NCBI RefSeq assembly: GCF_900184995.1
Contig: NZ_LT860099.1
Span: forward strand, 584,269 to 648,268
From: Konateibacter massiliensis
Lineage (GTDB): Bacteria; Bacillota; Clostridia; Lachnospirales; Lachnospiraceae
DNA length: 64,000 nucleotides
Direction: 5' to 3'
Under the pieces are notes generated by a model that saw only the letters and a program-made list of their open reading frames with translations, had not been told where the DNA came from and ran no database searches. Below, in pieces: positions 27,174 through 36,053 of this stretch. The translations under genes were made by a program, and so were the position numbers. Numbering within the stretch: position 1 is the stretch's first letter; every line of letters begins with the position of its first letter.

Positions 27174-28103
27174 TTATTTAGTTGAATAATGAAAATCAAA
27201 ATAGTCCATTATGGACGTTTCACGAAATCCGCAGGACTTGTATAAATTGAGGGCTGTCGCATTCTCGGTGGCAACTTGAAGCATAATCTCCGTCGCATTT
27301 ATTTCTTTCAATTTTTCTATGGCTTCCAGCAGAATTGCCCGCCCAAAGCCATTTCCACGGTACTTAGGCAAGACACCCAACCCGTAGATTCCTCCAAGCC
27401 CATTTACCAACTGCAGATGAACTTTTCCAATGGATTGGTCATCCTTTTTTACAAGATAAATGGTCATGCCACGTTTTTCCTCATCTTCCGGGAGTAGAAT
27501 ATTCTCATTCTCTTCCTCAAGACGGTCGCCAAAATAAACCGCATTTTGGTTGGCTATTTCAAAAGCATCTGCATTCGTAGCCTTTTTAAGGGTGATGTCA
27601 CACAGCCGTTTCTTGCTTACCTCAAAGGATTCATCATGCAGATACATCTCAAATTCCGAGACGTTATATACCGCTCCGACTTTTGCTAAGAACTTCTGGC
27701 CGGAAGCAGATTTTCTATCACATAATAGGAGAATATTACCGGAATCCCTTCGCCTTCCCTCTGCAATTGCCAATTCAAATAATTTTGAAAAAATCCCTTG
27801 CCGCCGATAATCCGGATGCACCATTCCGGTAATCTCAAGAGATGAAGCTGCACCTCCAAAGGCAGATATCCCGATATATCCTACCAGTTGCGCACCGGAA
27901 AAGTACATGAATTCATTAATGTCATGAATATCAGCCTTGTCAGTACTATTTACAGTATCACTAAGCTTATAATCAAGCTCCAGCTTTAACGTGATTTGGT
28001 CTTCATTGGAGCAGTGCAATTGAAGTGAATGAATCAAATCATAATCTTCTTGGCGAAGGCAGTGGTTCAGCTTAATCCATGGTTCATTTATTGTTTTATT
28101 CAT
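27174..28103 (-). CDS. Tandem GNAT acetyltransferase
   Basis: 309 residues holding two GNAT folds. The first has the acetyl-CoA loop MVHPDYRRQGIFSKLF (about 115-130); the second has GVLPKYRGNGFGRAIL (about 244-259) and ends with the usual NLYKSCGFRET. Both keep the R/Q-x-x-G-x-G/A type loop, so both may bind acetyl-CoA. Soluble. The substrate is unknown. Monocistronic. Confidence 0.87.
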   Translation of the reverse strand: MNKTINEPWIKLNHCLRQEDYDLIHSLQLHCSNEDQITLKLELDYKLSDTVNSTDKADIHDINEFMYFSGAQLVGYIGISAFGGAASSLEITGMVHPDYRRQGIFSKLFELAIAEGRRRDSGNILLLCDRKSASGQKFLAKVGAVYNVSEFEMYLHDESFEVSKKRLCDITLKKATNADAFEIANQNAVYFGDRLEEENENILLPEDEEKRGMTIYLVKKDDQSIGKVHLQLVNGLGGIYGLGVLPKYRGNGFGRAILLEAIEKLKEINATEIMLQVATENATALNLYKSCGFRETSIMDYFDFHYSTK

Positions 28104-28194
28104 AATAACTCCTTGTTTAAATCATATTGATGTTTTTATTTAACATATTTAATTTGCTGTTGTGCTTCTGATACTTCTTCTTCCATACTTCTCG

Positions 28195-28545
28195 TTAACT
28201 CTGTAACCAGTTAATATAATTTTCTACAGAGTTTTTACATAATTCAAGAAATGTTTCTTCTCCCAGGGTATTCATTTTAAATAAAACTGCTTGGCTGCCC
28301 CCTGAAGTAATGGCACTTATAAATAGATCTTTTCCCGTGCCTGTAATCGTTACGTTCATGCTTACGCGATTACCGCCAGCCATACTGTATCGTTCATAAA
28401 CCCGGACAGCTACATAGGAATCTTCCAATCTAATATCGCTGCCATCCTCGTAAGTTACTGACGCACTGCCATTGGTAATGTCTCTATGGACCCAATTCAA
28501 AAACTCATTGAAATCCCCCTTAAATCTTCGTTCATATTTAGCCAT
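28195..28545 (-). CDS. DUF6054-like hypothetical protein
   Basis: 116 residues, soluble, with VRVYERYSMAGGNRVSMNVT and FISAITSGGSQAVLFKMNT, a pattern I recall as DUF6054. It has a good AGGGAG site. The family has no known function. Flanked by a GNAT gene and a CPBP protease gene, without clear coupling. Confidence 0.65.
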   Translation of the reverse strand: MAKYERRFKGDFNEFLNWVHRDITNGSASVTYEDGSDIRLEDSYVAVRVYERYSMAGGNRVSMNVTITGTGKDLFISAITSGGSQAVLFKMNTLGEETFLELCKNSVENYINWLQS

Positions 28546-28602
28546 AATTTAAATCCCTCCCTTTAAAATAATTTTAAATGCTTATCTCCTACCGCATCCG
28601 AG

Positions 28603-29415
28603 TCAATAAGATGATTGTATTATTCGTCCGTTTCTTTTGTCGTATATCACAACGGTTACAATTGAAACAAGAACAAGCACGGCATTTGCGGCAATGGTTC
28701 CCGTCCAAGTCATCGTCATGGTGCCAAAAATGGGGGACGCCGCATTGAACATGGTGTGGAATAATACACACATGAACACACAGCCTTTTCCTGATATTTT
28801 GTAGATTGCCCCGTTGAAAAATCGAAATGCCATAAGTTGAACCGCAAACATCCAAAAGTTAATGAGTCCATCCCCATGATTCGTCCCCGGAATGAAAAAG
28901 AGAGGAATATGCCATAAAGTCCAAATAACTCCGGCAAAAATAGCGGATAAAACAAAGCCATATTTTTTGTCAAGTCCGGGCTGCAATATATACATCCAGC
29001 CAGTTTCCTCCAAACCACCGATAATAAGATTACCGGGCAGGGATAGAAAGAATGCATAAAATGGAAGCGCCATTTCCGTGTGACCTGAAACTGCAATATG
29101 TATTAAAAAATACAATGAAAGCCCTGTAACAACAAACAAATAGCGAGATATCTTATTTTTGACGTAAAAAACAGTTTTCAACCATTCCTTAAAATCCGCT
29201 ATTCTATTATTTTTCTTCAAAACGATATAGGAAGCAATTGCGGGCGATAAAATATAAATCACAAAAGGAATATTCATCACGAATTGCCGTAATGAGTAAA
29301 CCCAATTGTGAACCGAATATCCGAATTGTCCAAGTACAATCAAAGAACCTGACACAAGATAGGCTATGCAAAATGTCAGCATTGTAAATTGTATTATAAT
29401 TTTTTTGTCTGTCAA
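28603..29415 (-). CDS. CPBP family intramembrane metalloprotease
   Basis: 270 residues from a TTG at 29413-29415 preceded by GGGGAG at a spacing of 8; an ATG at 29433 adds 6 residues but has no site. Seven or eight membrane helices. The Abi/CPBP catalytic motifs are E136-E137 (EETGWMY, a variant of EExxxR), H169 (WHIPLFFIPG) and H220 (FHTMFNA). The family cleaves membrane substrates such as prenyl proteins, and in bacteria is linked to bacteriocin immunity. Substrate unknown. Confidence 0.85.
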   Translation of the reverse strand: MTDKKIIIQFTMLTFCIAYLVSGSLIVLGQFGYSVHNWVYSLRQFVMNIPFVIYILSPAIASYIVLKKNNRIADFKEWLKTVFYVKNKISRYLFVVTGLSLYFLIHIAVSGHTEMALPFYAFFLSLPGNLIIGGLEETGWMYILQPGLDKKYGFVLSAIFAGVIWTLWHIPLFFIPGTNHGDGLINFWMFAVQLMAFRFFNGAIYKISGKGCVFMCVLFHTMFNAASPIFGTMTMTWTGTIAANAVLVLVSIVTVVIYDKRNGRIIQSSY

Positions 29416-29460
29416 AATCTCTTCTCCCCACATTTTGAATTCAAATAAAGCACTGCATAT

Positions 29461-29848
29461 TTATTGGATTACAGAGTGACTATGAATATAGAATTCTTCC
29501 TGACTAGGTTTATACTCTTTCTCCTTTGCTTCAAATAGTCCATCAAAGGTTACTTGGATTACCCAAAATAACAATTACATCATAGCCCAGTTCCAATACT
29601 CGCTGAAAAGAATGTTTCAACAAGGCTTTGCCGTATCCTTTTCTCTGATATTCCGGAAGAATGCTGATTGGGCCAAATGTCAGTATCTGCTTAATCTTGC
29701 CTGCCTCGTCAATTAGTTTGGATTTTGTATACATAACATTACCGATTACCTGTCCGTCCAATTCTGCAACAAAGCCTAACTCAGGAATAAAATCCTCATG
29801 AATAATGTAATCATTCTCTGTTTCATTTCTAATAATTAGTTTTTTCAT
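29461..29848 (-). pseudogene. GNAT acetyltransferase pseudogene with two deletions
   Basis: The open part (29543-29848, 101 codons) begins like a clostridial GNAT (RNETENDY) but jumps directly to HEDFIPELGFVAELDG, missing about 30 residues, then has the intact loop ILPEYQRKGYGKALLKHSF, and stops at GNPSN. In another frame just downstream (29461-29530) the expected end of the same protein appears: FEAKEKEYKPSQEEFYIHSH. About 50 residues between the parts are missing. This is a broken gene. Confidence 0.75.
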
Positions 29849-29893
29849 TCATGATTCCTCAGTGAAATTCAACTTTTTTCATATAGTAATACA

Positions 29894-30787
29894 CTATTTT
29901 AATAAAATTTGTTTTTCCCTTTCGTATTTTAATTTCTTATAAGAAAGAAAAGTAAAATAGTCCAACGTATTTAGTATTTCTGCACATTGATATTCATATT
30001 CATTTATTTCTATCGGATAAACGGTATCCTTTTGATAAAAATAATCTGTTCCATATAGAAACCCATTATTTAAACGGAAATAACCCATATAATGTGGTGT
30101 ATATAAAGCGCTTCCAAAGTCAAAAACTCCCACAATCTGTTTCGTATTTTTATCAATAAAAATATTATTCCAATGTAAATCAAGGTGTGAGAACACCGCA
30201 TTAGACTGTGGTTTTTGATTTAATTTTTTACAATTTTCATTAACTTTATTTATAATAATTTCACGTTCATTTTCTGTTATACTTTCATAACGTAAGCAGT
30301 CACCTAATGCTATTTCTACAATGTTTTTATAAGAATCAGTCCACTGGCTAAACTGTTCTATTTTCCCACTTTTACATATTCCTCCAAAATAATTAGATTC
30401 AATGTGATGCATCTTTTCAATTATTCTCAAGGTTTGATCTTTTACATATTTCTGCTCCCCAACATCTAACAATCCCCATAAACTTCCTAACAGTTCATAA
30501 TCCATATATTCTGTTATAATAAATTTTTCATCCAAATTATAATCTAGAATTTTGGGACAAGGTATACCCTGCTTTTTACATAAAGTTGTACCTATTACTT
30601 CTCGTTCTATTTGATTTTCATACAAATTGGGAAGATGCTTCTTATCTTGGATTTTAATAAAATATTTTTCACTTTTATAACTTGCTATATAAGATGAATT
30701 AACATCCCCATTGCTACATTGGTTAATGGTTATGTTCTCAATACCTGTGTCAAATAAGTTTTCTAGTATTCCATTCAGAATTTTCAT
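29894..30787 (-). CDS. APH-type phosphotransferase
   Basis: 297 residues of the aminoglycoside/choline kinase fold. ATP-binding Lys in YFIKIQDK (about 44), Brenner motif FSHLDLHWNNIFID (about 198-211) and metal-binding VFDFGSA (about 221). The substrate could be an aminoglycoside, a macrolide or a metabolite such as choline or homoserine; it cannot be told by eye. Very AT-rich, with codon use richer in A/T than its neighbours, hinting at acquisition. Confidence 0.82.
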   Translation of the reverse strand: MKILNGILENLFDTGIENITINQCSNGDVNSSYIASYKSEKYFIKIQDKKHLPNLYENQIEREVIGTTLCKKQGIPCPKILDYNLDEKFIITEYMDYELLGSLWGLLDVGEQKYVKDQTLRIIEKMHHIESNYFGGICKSGKIEQFSQWTDSYKNIVEIALGDCLRYESITENEREIIINKVNENCKKLNQKPQSNAVFSHLDLHWNNIFIDKNTKQIVGVFDFGSALYTPHYMGYFRLNNGFLYGTDYFYQKDTVYPIEINEYEYQCAEILNTLDYFTFLSYKKLKYEREKQILLK

Positions 30788-31033
30788 CAGTTAACTCCTT
30801 TGTCTATATTCTATTTATTTCAGCTATTTTCAAATACAACTCTTTTGAAATACCTTCAATTTCAATAACGATAAATACCAGTAAATTGGCAATATATAAT
30901 GTATACAATCTGCCAACAATAATATTTCTTTTCTAGGTAACATTTATATATAGATTATATATTAATTTACTATAATTTTCCATTTATTTTATAATTAATA
31001 AAAAACGTATAAATTTATTCAAAAATTAAACGT
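30788..31033. other. AT-rich intergenic stretch, no gene seen
   Basis: Of the 327 bases between the APH-type gene and the alcohol dehydrogenase gene, these are strongly AT-rich with stops in all frames. They presumably carry the promoter of the APH-type gene on the minus strand, but no convincing -35/-10 pair was found. The remaining 80 bases hold a terminator. Confidence 0.6.
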
Positions 31034-31081
31034 AAAAATCCGAAAGCAAGCTATATTTTATCATAGCCTGTTTCGGATTTT
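31034..31081 (-). terminator. Terminator of the flavodoxin-alcohol dehydrogenase operon
   Basis: AAAATCCGAAA pairs with TTTCGGATTTT, with GCTAT/ATAGC inside. Read on the minus strand it is followed by TTTTTACGTTTAATTTTTG. It lies about 33 bases after the alcohol dehydrogenase stop. Confidence 0.85.
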
Positions 31082-31114
31082 GGCAACCGTTATAAGGTAG
31101 CAAATACAGTTTCA

Positions 31115-32281
31115 CTATAAACACATTTTAAAAATATTTTCAATATCCTGCTGATTTAAAGGTTTAAAGCCCGGAAGTACTCCGCCTTGACAGGCTTTTC
31201 TTGCCATATGAGAAAAATTAGTAGTGTCAATTCCAATTTCCGTAAAAGTACTTTGCAGCTCTAAGGTCTTAAATAAGAAGTCATAAACAAGCTCGATACT
31301 CTTTTTTGCTACTTCCATAGGTTCTAATTTAGGGTCAATTCCGAAGACATTGCAGCCAAACTGATAAAACTTCGATACAGTAGTTTCATCAAGTGTATAG
31401 GTCAGCCATCTTGGTGTCAGGATTGCAAGACCCAGCCCATGGGTGATATCGTAAATTGCAGACAGCTCATGCTCTATCGGATGACAGCTCCAAGCCTGCC
31501 TTTTTCCGCCGTTGATAAAGCCGTTGATTGCCCATGAGGAGGTCCACATCAGATTTGCCCTCGCCTCGTAGTTGTCAGGTTCCTCCAATGCAATCGGTGT
31601 GTATTTGATGATTGTTTTCATCAAACCCTCCATAACCGTATCAAGCATGTATAAATCCTGATCCATGTTGAAGTAAACTTCCATGATGTGGTTTAACATA
31701 TCCGCTGAACCACATGCCGTCTGATATTTGTTTACCGTATAGGTAAGTGTCGGGTCTAAGAAAGAAACCTTCGGCTGCATAACCGGAAACAAAAGGCCAA
31801 TTTTATCCAGTGTGTCAGGATTGCTAATAACTCCGCCGCAGTCCATCTCCGAGCCTGTTGCTGACAAGGTCAGGATATCAATAATCGGAATACATTTTTC
31901 TACCGGTACCTTTTCCAAGAGAATATCCCAAGCGTCACCGTCATAGAATGCTGCCGCGCCGATGTATTTGGTACAATCAATTACGGAGCCTCCGCCAACT
32001 GCCAAAAGCACGTCAATGTTCTCCGCTTTGCATATGTCAGCCCCCTTATTTACAGAGGCAACTCGTGGGTTCGGCTCAATGCCTGACAACTCAAAAAGCT
32101 CCAGCCCTGCTTTTTTTATCTCTGCTACCACCTTATCATAAAGCCCTGTCTTTTTAATTGAGCCTCCTCCATAAGTCAGCAAAACTCGCTTTCCGTACTT
32201 GCTCAGCTCTTCGCTTAAATGTCCTAATTGGTTTTCTCCGAAATATACCTTTGTTGGTATGTCATAAATAAAATTGTTCAT
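31115..32281 (-). CDS. Iron-containing alcohol dehydrogenase (YqhD/butanol dehydrogenase type)
   Basis: 388 residues from the ATG at 32281, preceded by AAGGAG; the frame runs 14 codons further without a site and into the upstream gene. NAD(P) motif AVGGGSVIDCTK, substrate-side TLSATGSEMD, and metal ligands in SADMLNHIMEV and in HPIEHELSAIYDITHGLGLA. It reduces aldehydes or oxidises alcohols with NAD(P)H. It starts 25 bases after the flavodoxin gene and shares its MerR-type promoter, which suggests an aldehyde or thiol stress response. Confidence 0.93.
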   Translation of the reverse strand: MNNFIYDIPTKVYFGENQLGHLSEELSKYGKRVLLTYGGGSIKKTGLYDKVVAEIKKAGLELFELSGIEPNPRVASVNKGADICKAENIDVLLAVGGGSVIDCTKYIGAAAFYDGDAWDILLEKVPVEKCIPIIDILTLSATGSEMDCGGVISNPDTLDKIGLLFPVMQPKVSFLDPTLTYTVNKYQTACGSADMLNHIMEVYFNMDQDLYMLDTVMEGLMKTIIKYTPIALEEPDNYEARANLMWTSSWAINGFINGGKRQAWSCHPIEHELSAIYDITHGLGLAILTPRWLTYTLDETTVSKFYQFGCNVFGIDPKLEPMEVAKKSIELVYDFLFKTLELQSTFTEIGIDTTNFSHMARKACQGGVLPGFKPLNQQDIENIFKMCL

Positions 32282-32306
32282 GGTAATCTCCTTTTCTAAT
32301 CTACTT

Positions 32307-32810
32307 TTATATCCACTTTTCAACTGCGCCCTTTTCCTTGCTTACACTTCCTCCATGTATCGCAAGTCCCTTTTCAATTTTGGCGCCAGGACAAAGCTTT
32401 TGAATGTCTTTTTCACTGTTTCCCATTCCACTTCCCTCGTGGGTACAAAATGGCTTTATCGTCTTTCCTGTAAAATCGTATTTTTCCAGAAACGTACATA
32501 CATGCATCGGCATGGTACCCCAATAATTGGGATAACCAATATAGACAACCTCATACTCTGAAATGCTATCCGGCGCATTTTTAAATTCAGGTCTGGCATT
32601 GCTGTTTTTATCTCTTTTTGCCTCCTCGATGCATTTATTATAATCTACGTCATATTCTGTCACCGGCTCAATCTCAAACATATCCGCTCCGGTTAATTCC
32701 TGTATCATCTGCGCTGCCACTTTTGTATTGCCGACGGAAAGCGACTTTATAGAACCATTTACATAGTTATTCCCTTTTCTGGAAAAATAAACAATTAATT
32801 CTTTTGCCAT
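32307..32810 (-). CDS. Flavodoxin
   Basis: 167 residues. FMN loop YFSRKGNNYVNG near the N-terminus, then the YPNYWGTMP and FCTHEGSGMGNSEKDI regions that contact the isoalloxazine ring. This long-chain NADPH-type flavodoxin is common in Clostridia. It heads an operon with the alcohol dehydrogenase gene. Confidence 0.93.
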   Translation of the reverse strand: MAKELIVYFSRKGNNYVNGSIKSLSVGNTKVAAQMIQELTGADMFEIEPVTEYDVDYNKCIEEAKRDKNSNARPEFKNAPDSISEYEVVYIGYPNYWGTMPMHVCTFLEKYDFTGKTIKPFCTHEGSGMGNSEKDIQKLCPGAKIEKGLAIHGGSVSKEKGAVEKWI

Positions 32811-32916
32811 ACTATCTCCTCTCTTTCTAAAACATCTGTTAATCTGCTTCTCTATTTTTTCATTTTATTCCTCTCCTTTTCTCTATTAGTTTAAGCAATT
32901 TTCTAGCTCTATAAAA

Positions 32917-32947
32917 ATACTACACCTTGGAGTTAAGTCAAAGTCAA
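32917..32947 (-). promoter_or_regulatory. MerR-type promoter with 19-base spacer
   Basis: On the minus strand TTGACT (32942-32947) and TAGTAT (32917-32922) are 19 bases apart, the over-long spacing that MerR-family activators correct. A dyad centred on TTAA (32927-32942, plus strand TTGGAGTTAAGTCAAA) pairs at 6 of 8 positions and fills the spacer. The rest of the 300-base gap to 33110 holds a terminator and no gene. Confidence 0.75.
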
Positions 32948-33008
32948 GAAACTTTTTAGTACTAGAAAAAGGAGATATTGACAATTTTGTGTTTTTATGG
33001 CAAATAAC

Positions 33009-33054
33009 AAAAAACAGGAAACACCTTGGTTTCTATAGGTATTCCCTGTTTTTT
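33009..33054 (-). terminator. Terminator after methyltransferase gene
   Basis: AAAAAACAGG and CCTGTTTTTT bound an imperfect hairpin with inner ACACC/GGTAT-type pairing. Read on the minus strand it ends in a T-rich tail. It lies about 57 bases after the methyltransferase stop. Confidence 0.75.
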
Positions 33055-33110
33055 ATAAATAATATTGTAATGGTTGTTGGATTTTTCTCTAAACTCCTTC
33101 TTAGTCTCCC

Positions 33111-33629
33111 CTAAATATAACGTCTCACTTTTTCCATATAATTTATGTACCCGTCACCGAATTCTTTCACGCACCATCGTTCTTCCGAAAGGATGATCCA
33201 ATGTGCCGACACCTGAAAAACGATTATTAGCGCAAGCAGGATGAACGACTGTGTAAGGAAAAAGCACCCTAGGAAATAAATAAAATATGACACATACATA
33301 GGATTGCGTGATACATGATAAAGTCCGTTAGAATTTATTCCGTTTTCGTCAGGGTTGGCAAAATTCGATGTGGACACGATGCACAATAGGATTCCAACAC
33401 CATATACAACTGCTCCGGGATAAAACCACAGGGAATCAATATTTATCTTGATAAAACACAGATATAGGAATAGAAGTATATTTGACATTTGATAAAACCA
33501 GAATGCAGTCTTTTCTTTCCCTGCCATAGGAGGAAAAAAAGCTGCGCGCTTTAATGCCTCTTTATTTAACAACCCTAAAAGCCCATATCTTATCAGTATA
33601 AGCGGAATTAACAGCAAAAATCCATTCAT
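33111..33629 (-). CDS. Isoprenylcysteine/phospholipid-type membrane methyltransferase
   Basis: 172 residues from the ATG at 33629, preceded by TTGGAGGAG. Four to five membrane helices; the conserved SAM-binding end reads NGLYHVSRNPMYVSYFIYFLG and, near the C-terminus, EERWCVKEFGDGYINYME. These are the ICMT/PEMT motifs. The substrate in bacteria is unknown. The start lies one base after the DUF1697 stop, so it is coupled to that gene. Confidence 0.85.
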   Translation of the reverse strand: MNGFLLLIPLILIRYGLLGLLNKEALKRAAFFPPMAGKEKTAFWFYQMSNILLFLYLCFIKINIDSLWFYPGAVVYGVGILLCIVSTSNFANPDENGINSNGLYHVSRNPMYVSYFIYFLGCFFLTQSFILLALIIVFQVSAHWIILSEERWCVKEFGDGYINYMEKVRRYI

Positions 33630-33630
33630 T

Positions 33631-34173
33631 TTACTCCTCCAAGAGTTGCAATAGTTTTTTAGTAGTATTTGCATTTCTTATCGTAACGCTATTATATGCC
33701 AATTTGCCCACGATTTTTGCCCATCTCGTTCTGGAGAACGTTTGAATTGGTGCAGACCAAAAAATCACTTGCCCATAATAGCCAACTTGTTCATACTCCT
33801 CTTTTGCAATGCCAACCTGCTCTATTATCTCTGATGCAGTAGCGGGAGGGATTACAAAAATTGCGTTATGCTTTGATTGTGTATCTTCATCCCACCAAGT
33901 CGGAGTATTTCGCAGGGCAGCAGATAAATCCTCAGCCGATATGATTGTGACCAGTATGCTTAGATTAAATCTATCCGCTATCGCCGCTTCGCAATTTTTT
34001 CTAATCTCTCCTTCATCATCATTATGACTGGAAAAAATAACATTACCACTATTGATATAAGTAAGAACATCCTGATATCCATTCTCTTCAAACATCTTTT
34101 TTAACTCCGGCATTGCTATTTTATTTTTACCACCAACATTGATGCCTCGCAATAATGCAATATATTTTTTCAT
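33631..34173 (-). CDS. DUF1697 family protein
   Basis: 180 residues from the ATG at 34173, which begins the conserved MKKYIALLRGINVGGKNKI. Motifs TYINSGNVIF and SRTRWAKIVGKLAYNSVTIRN complete the family. It is soluble. Family function is unknown. Co-transcribed with the methyltransferase gene. Confidence 0.9.
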   Translation of the reverse strand: MKKYIALLRGINVGGKNKIAMPELKKMFEENGYQDVLTYINSGNVIFSSHNDDEGEIRKNCEAAIADRFNLSILVTIISAEDLSAALRNTPTWWDEDTQSKHNAIFVIPPATASEIIEQVGIAKEEYEQVGYYGQVIFWSAPIQTFSRTRWAKIVGKLAYNSVTIRNANTTKKLLQLLEE

Positions 34174-34224
34174 GGGTTTATTCTCCTCATTGCTTATTGT
34201 TATAAATTTCATATAGATTGGAAT

Positions 34225-34422
34225 TTAGTATTCCGACACACTCGTAATAATAGGTTTTCCGTCAGCATCTAATAATGGTGTTATCCCACCTGCATAACCA
34301 CTTTTTACCCAAAGATAATTGACTCCTGTTTCTTTGTCTACTAGTATCTGCCTCACACCTTCATCTTTTAGCTGGCTTCCTTCTCTATGTGTTACTATAA
34401 AACGCTGTTCCTTCTTATTCAT
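34225..34422 (-). CDS. DUF6440-like small protein
   Basis: 65 residues, soluble: ILVDKETGVNYLWVKSGYAGG followed by ITPLLDADGKPII, a pattern recalled as DUF6440. It has a site AAGGAG. It lies 51 bases upstream of the DUF1697 gene. Function unknown. Confidence 0.72.
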   Translation of the reverse strand: MNKKEQRFIVTHREGSQLKDEGVRQILVDKETGVNYLWVKSGYAGGITPLLDADGKPIITSVSEY

Positions 34423-34474
34423 TATATTATCTCCTTATAAATTAATATTTTTCTATATATAATGGAAAAATTAT

Positions 34475-34939
34475 TTATAAAATCGTTTCCATCCCCATCT
34501 TCTGAACCTGCATCCCACATTTCTCATAAAACTTCATAGCCGCTTCATTGCATGTCCAGACATTTAATGTCACATTGTAACAGCCCTCTGATTTTGCAAA
34601 TTCCAGTACATACTGATATAGCTTTGAGCCGATATTTTTCCCTCGTGCCTCTTCATTAACACATAAATCGTCAATATAGAGCGTTTTTATATTCGTTAAA
34701 TTACTGCTGTCCTGACTTAGAAGCATACAAAATGAATAACCCAATACTATCCCTTCTTCTACCGCCACAAATATCGGTTTCTTCGTATCCCCCAATATTT
34801 CCAAAAGCTGTTCCTCGGAATATTTTTTACCTCCGGCTTTGAATAAATCCGGTCTTTTGTCCGAATGAACTTTCTGAACCTGATATAATAATTTAATTAT
34901 TTGCGGGATGTCCTTCTCTGTTGCTTTTCTAATTTCCAT
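34475..34939 (-). CDS. GNAT acetyltransferase
   Basis: 154 residues from the ATG at 34939 (MEIRKATEKDIPQI). Acetyl-CoA loop VNEEARGKNIGSKLYQYVLEF at about 100-120 and C-terminal NEAAMKFYEKCGM. Soluble; substrate unknown. Not closely similar to the other acetyltransferases in the region. Confidence 0.9.
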   Translation of the reverse strand: MEIRKATEKDIPQIIKLLYQVQKVHSDKRPDLFKAGGKKYSEEQLLEILGDTKKPIFVAVEEGIVLGYSFCMLLSQDSSNLTNIKTLYIDDLCVNEEARGKNIGSKLYQYVLEFAKSEGCYNVTLNVWTCNEAAMKFYEKCGMQVQKMGMETIL

Positions 34940-35064
34940 AATTTGTACCAATCTTTCTATTCTTTTTCGCTTCTTCTATCTTTGTTTTTTATTTATTATA
35001 ATCAATTTTTTTCTTTCTAAGTTTAGCATATTTTTCTGTAAAATAATAGTAATTTGATAGTCTC

Positions 35065-35117
35065 TTGACATATACAGTCGACCGATATACAATTCAACTA
35101 TATAGTTTAACTGTATA
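35065..35117 (+). promoter_or_regulatory. Promoter and nested operators of the PadR-DUF2812 operon
   Basis: TTGACA (35065-35070) and TACAAT (35088-35093) have a 17-base spacer. TATACAGT (35071-35078) and ACTGTATA (35110-35117) form an outer inverted repeat, and the perfect 12-bp palindrome AACTATATAGTT (35096-35107) lies just past the -10. Autoregulation by the PadR is very likely. Confidence 0.8.
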
Positions 35118-35133
35118 CAAAGGAGTTGACAAA

Positions 35134-35472
35134 ATGAATCGAAATAAAAACTTACCTTTAACCGAAACCCTCTACTATATTCTTCTGTCATTAGTTGAGC
35201 CGGCACACGGATATGCGATTATGCAAAGAGTTGAGACGCTAAGTGACGGACAGGTTCGACTTGCCGCCGGAACATTGTATGGCGCTATAGAAAATCTGCT
35301 GAAAAAGGAGTTAATCACTGCTCTGCCAAGCGACGACCCACGCCGAAAAGTATATGTTATTTCAGACGAAGGCAAAAAGACTTTGTACGCAGATTTCCAA
35401 CGGATGCGTCATATGCTTGCTATAACAGAGCAGATTACTGATATGGAGGTGTTTTCATATGATAAAGTTTAG
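35134..35472 (+). CDS. PadR family transcriptional regulator
   Basis: 112 residues from the ATG at 35134 with AAAGGAG 9 bases upstream; the longer frame to 35065 would run through the promoter. Winged helix: LVEPAHGYAIMQRVETLS, LAAGTLYGAIENLLKKELI, DPRRKVYVISDEGKKTL. It overlaps the DUF2812 gene, a common pair in Firmicutes, and likely represses the operon. Confidence 0.93.
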   Translation: MNRNKNLPLTETLYYILLSLVEPAHGYAIMQRVETLSDGQVRLAAGTLYGAIENLLKKELITALPSDDPRRKVYVISDEGKKTLYADFQRMRHMLAITEQITDMEVFSYDKV

Positions 35473-36007
35473 GTTTTTTATTAATTATGAGAAGGAAGAA
35501 AAATGGCTTGAGGGAATCGCAAAACGGGGATGGCAGCTTCGTGGTAAGATGGGATACCTTTATCTTTTTGCCAAAACAGAGCTTGAGGCCAAGACAATAA
35601 AAATAGATTACAGAACTTTTCGAGATAAGCAGGATTTCATCGATTACTGCTCCTTATTTGAGGACAGCGGGTGGAAGCATGTCGCAGGTACGAAATCTTC
35701 CGGCACCCAGTATTTCCGCAAAATAAGCAACGATAGCGATGAGGATATTTTTTCTGATGCCCTTTCAAAAGCCGGACGCTACAAACGGCTCGCAGATGTA
35801 TGGTTGTTCTATACCATTCTTTATATTCCGTGCTTTCTCATACTGTTGGTACAAGAACGTTCAAACCCAAACAGCCTGCCAGATGTTAAAGTGTGGTATT
35901 GGTTACCGTGGCTTTGCGTTATGCTATTATATGCTTTATTTACGATAAAAGCATTGATTTTGTATCGAAAAGCGGTTAAATCATCGACTGATGACATTGT
36001 AAAATGA
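35459..36007 (+). CDS. DUF2812 membrane-associated protein
   Basis: 182 residues. The soluble N-terminal DUF2812 domain (WLEGIAKRGWQLRGKMG, KIDYRTFRDKQDFIDYC, YFRKIS) is followed by two membrane helices (FYTILYIPCFLILLV and LPWLCVMLLYALFTIKALI). It starts 14 bases inside the PadR gene with GGAGGTG 8 bases upstream. Such proteins accompany PadR regulators; their role is unknown. Confidence 0.87.
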   Translation: MIKFRFFINYEKEEKWLEGIAKRGWQLRGKMGYLYLFAKTELEAKTIKIDYRTFRDKQDFIDYCSLFEDSGWKHVAGTKSSGTQYFRKISNDSDEDIFSDALSKAGRYKRLADVWLFYTILYIPCFLILLVQERSNPNSLPDVKVWYWLPWLCVMLLYALFTIKALILYRKAVKSSTDDIVK

Positions 36008-36053
36008 TAACACCGGAAACCACTTTACTGTTTTAAAAGATTGGAGAAACAAT

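Noticed and set aside
30010-30022. A 13-base match (TCTATCGGATAAA) to one arm of the recombinase-site repeat, and a shorter match near 31497.
   Set aside because: Both lie inside coding sequence for Pro-Ile-Glu and have no second arm; they look like chance matches.
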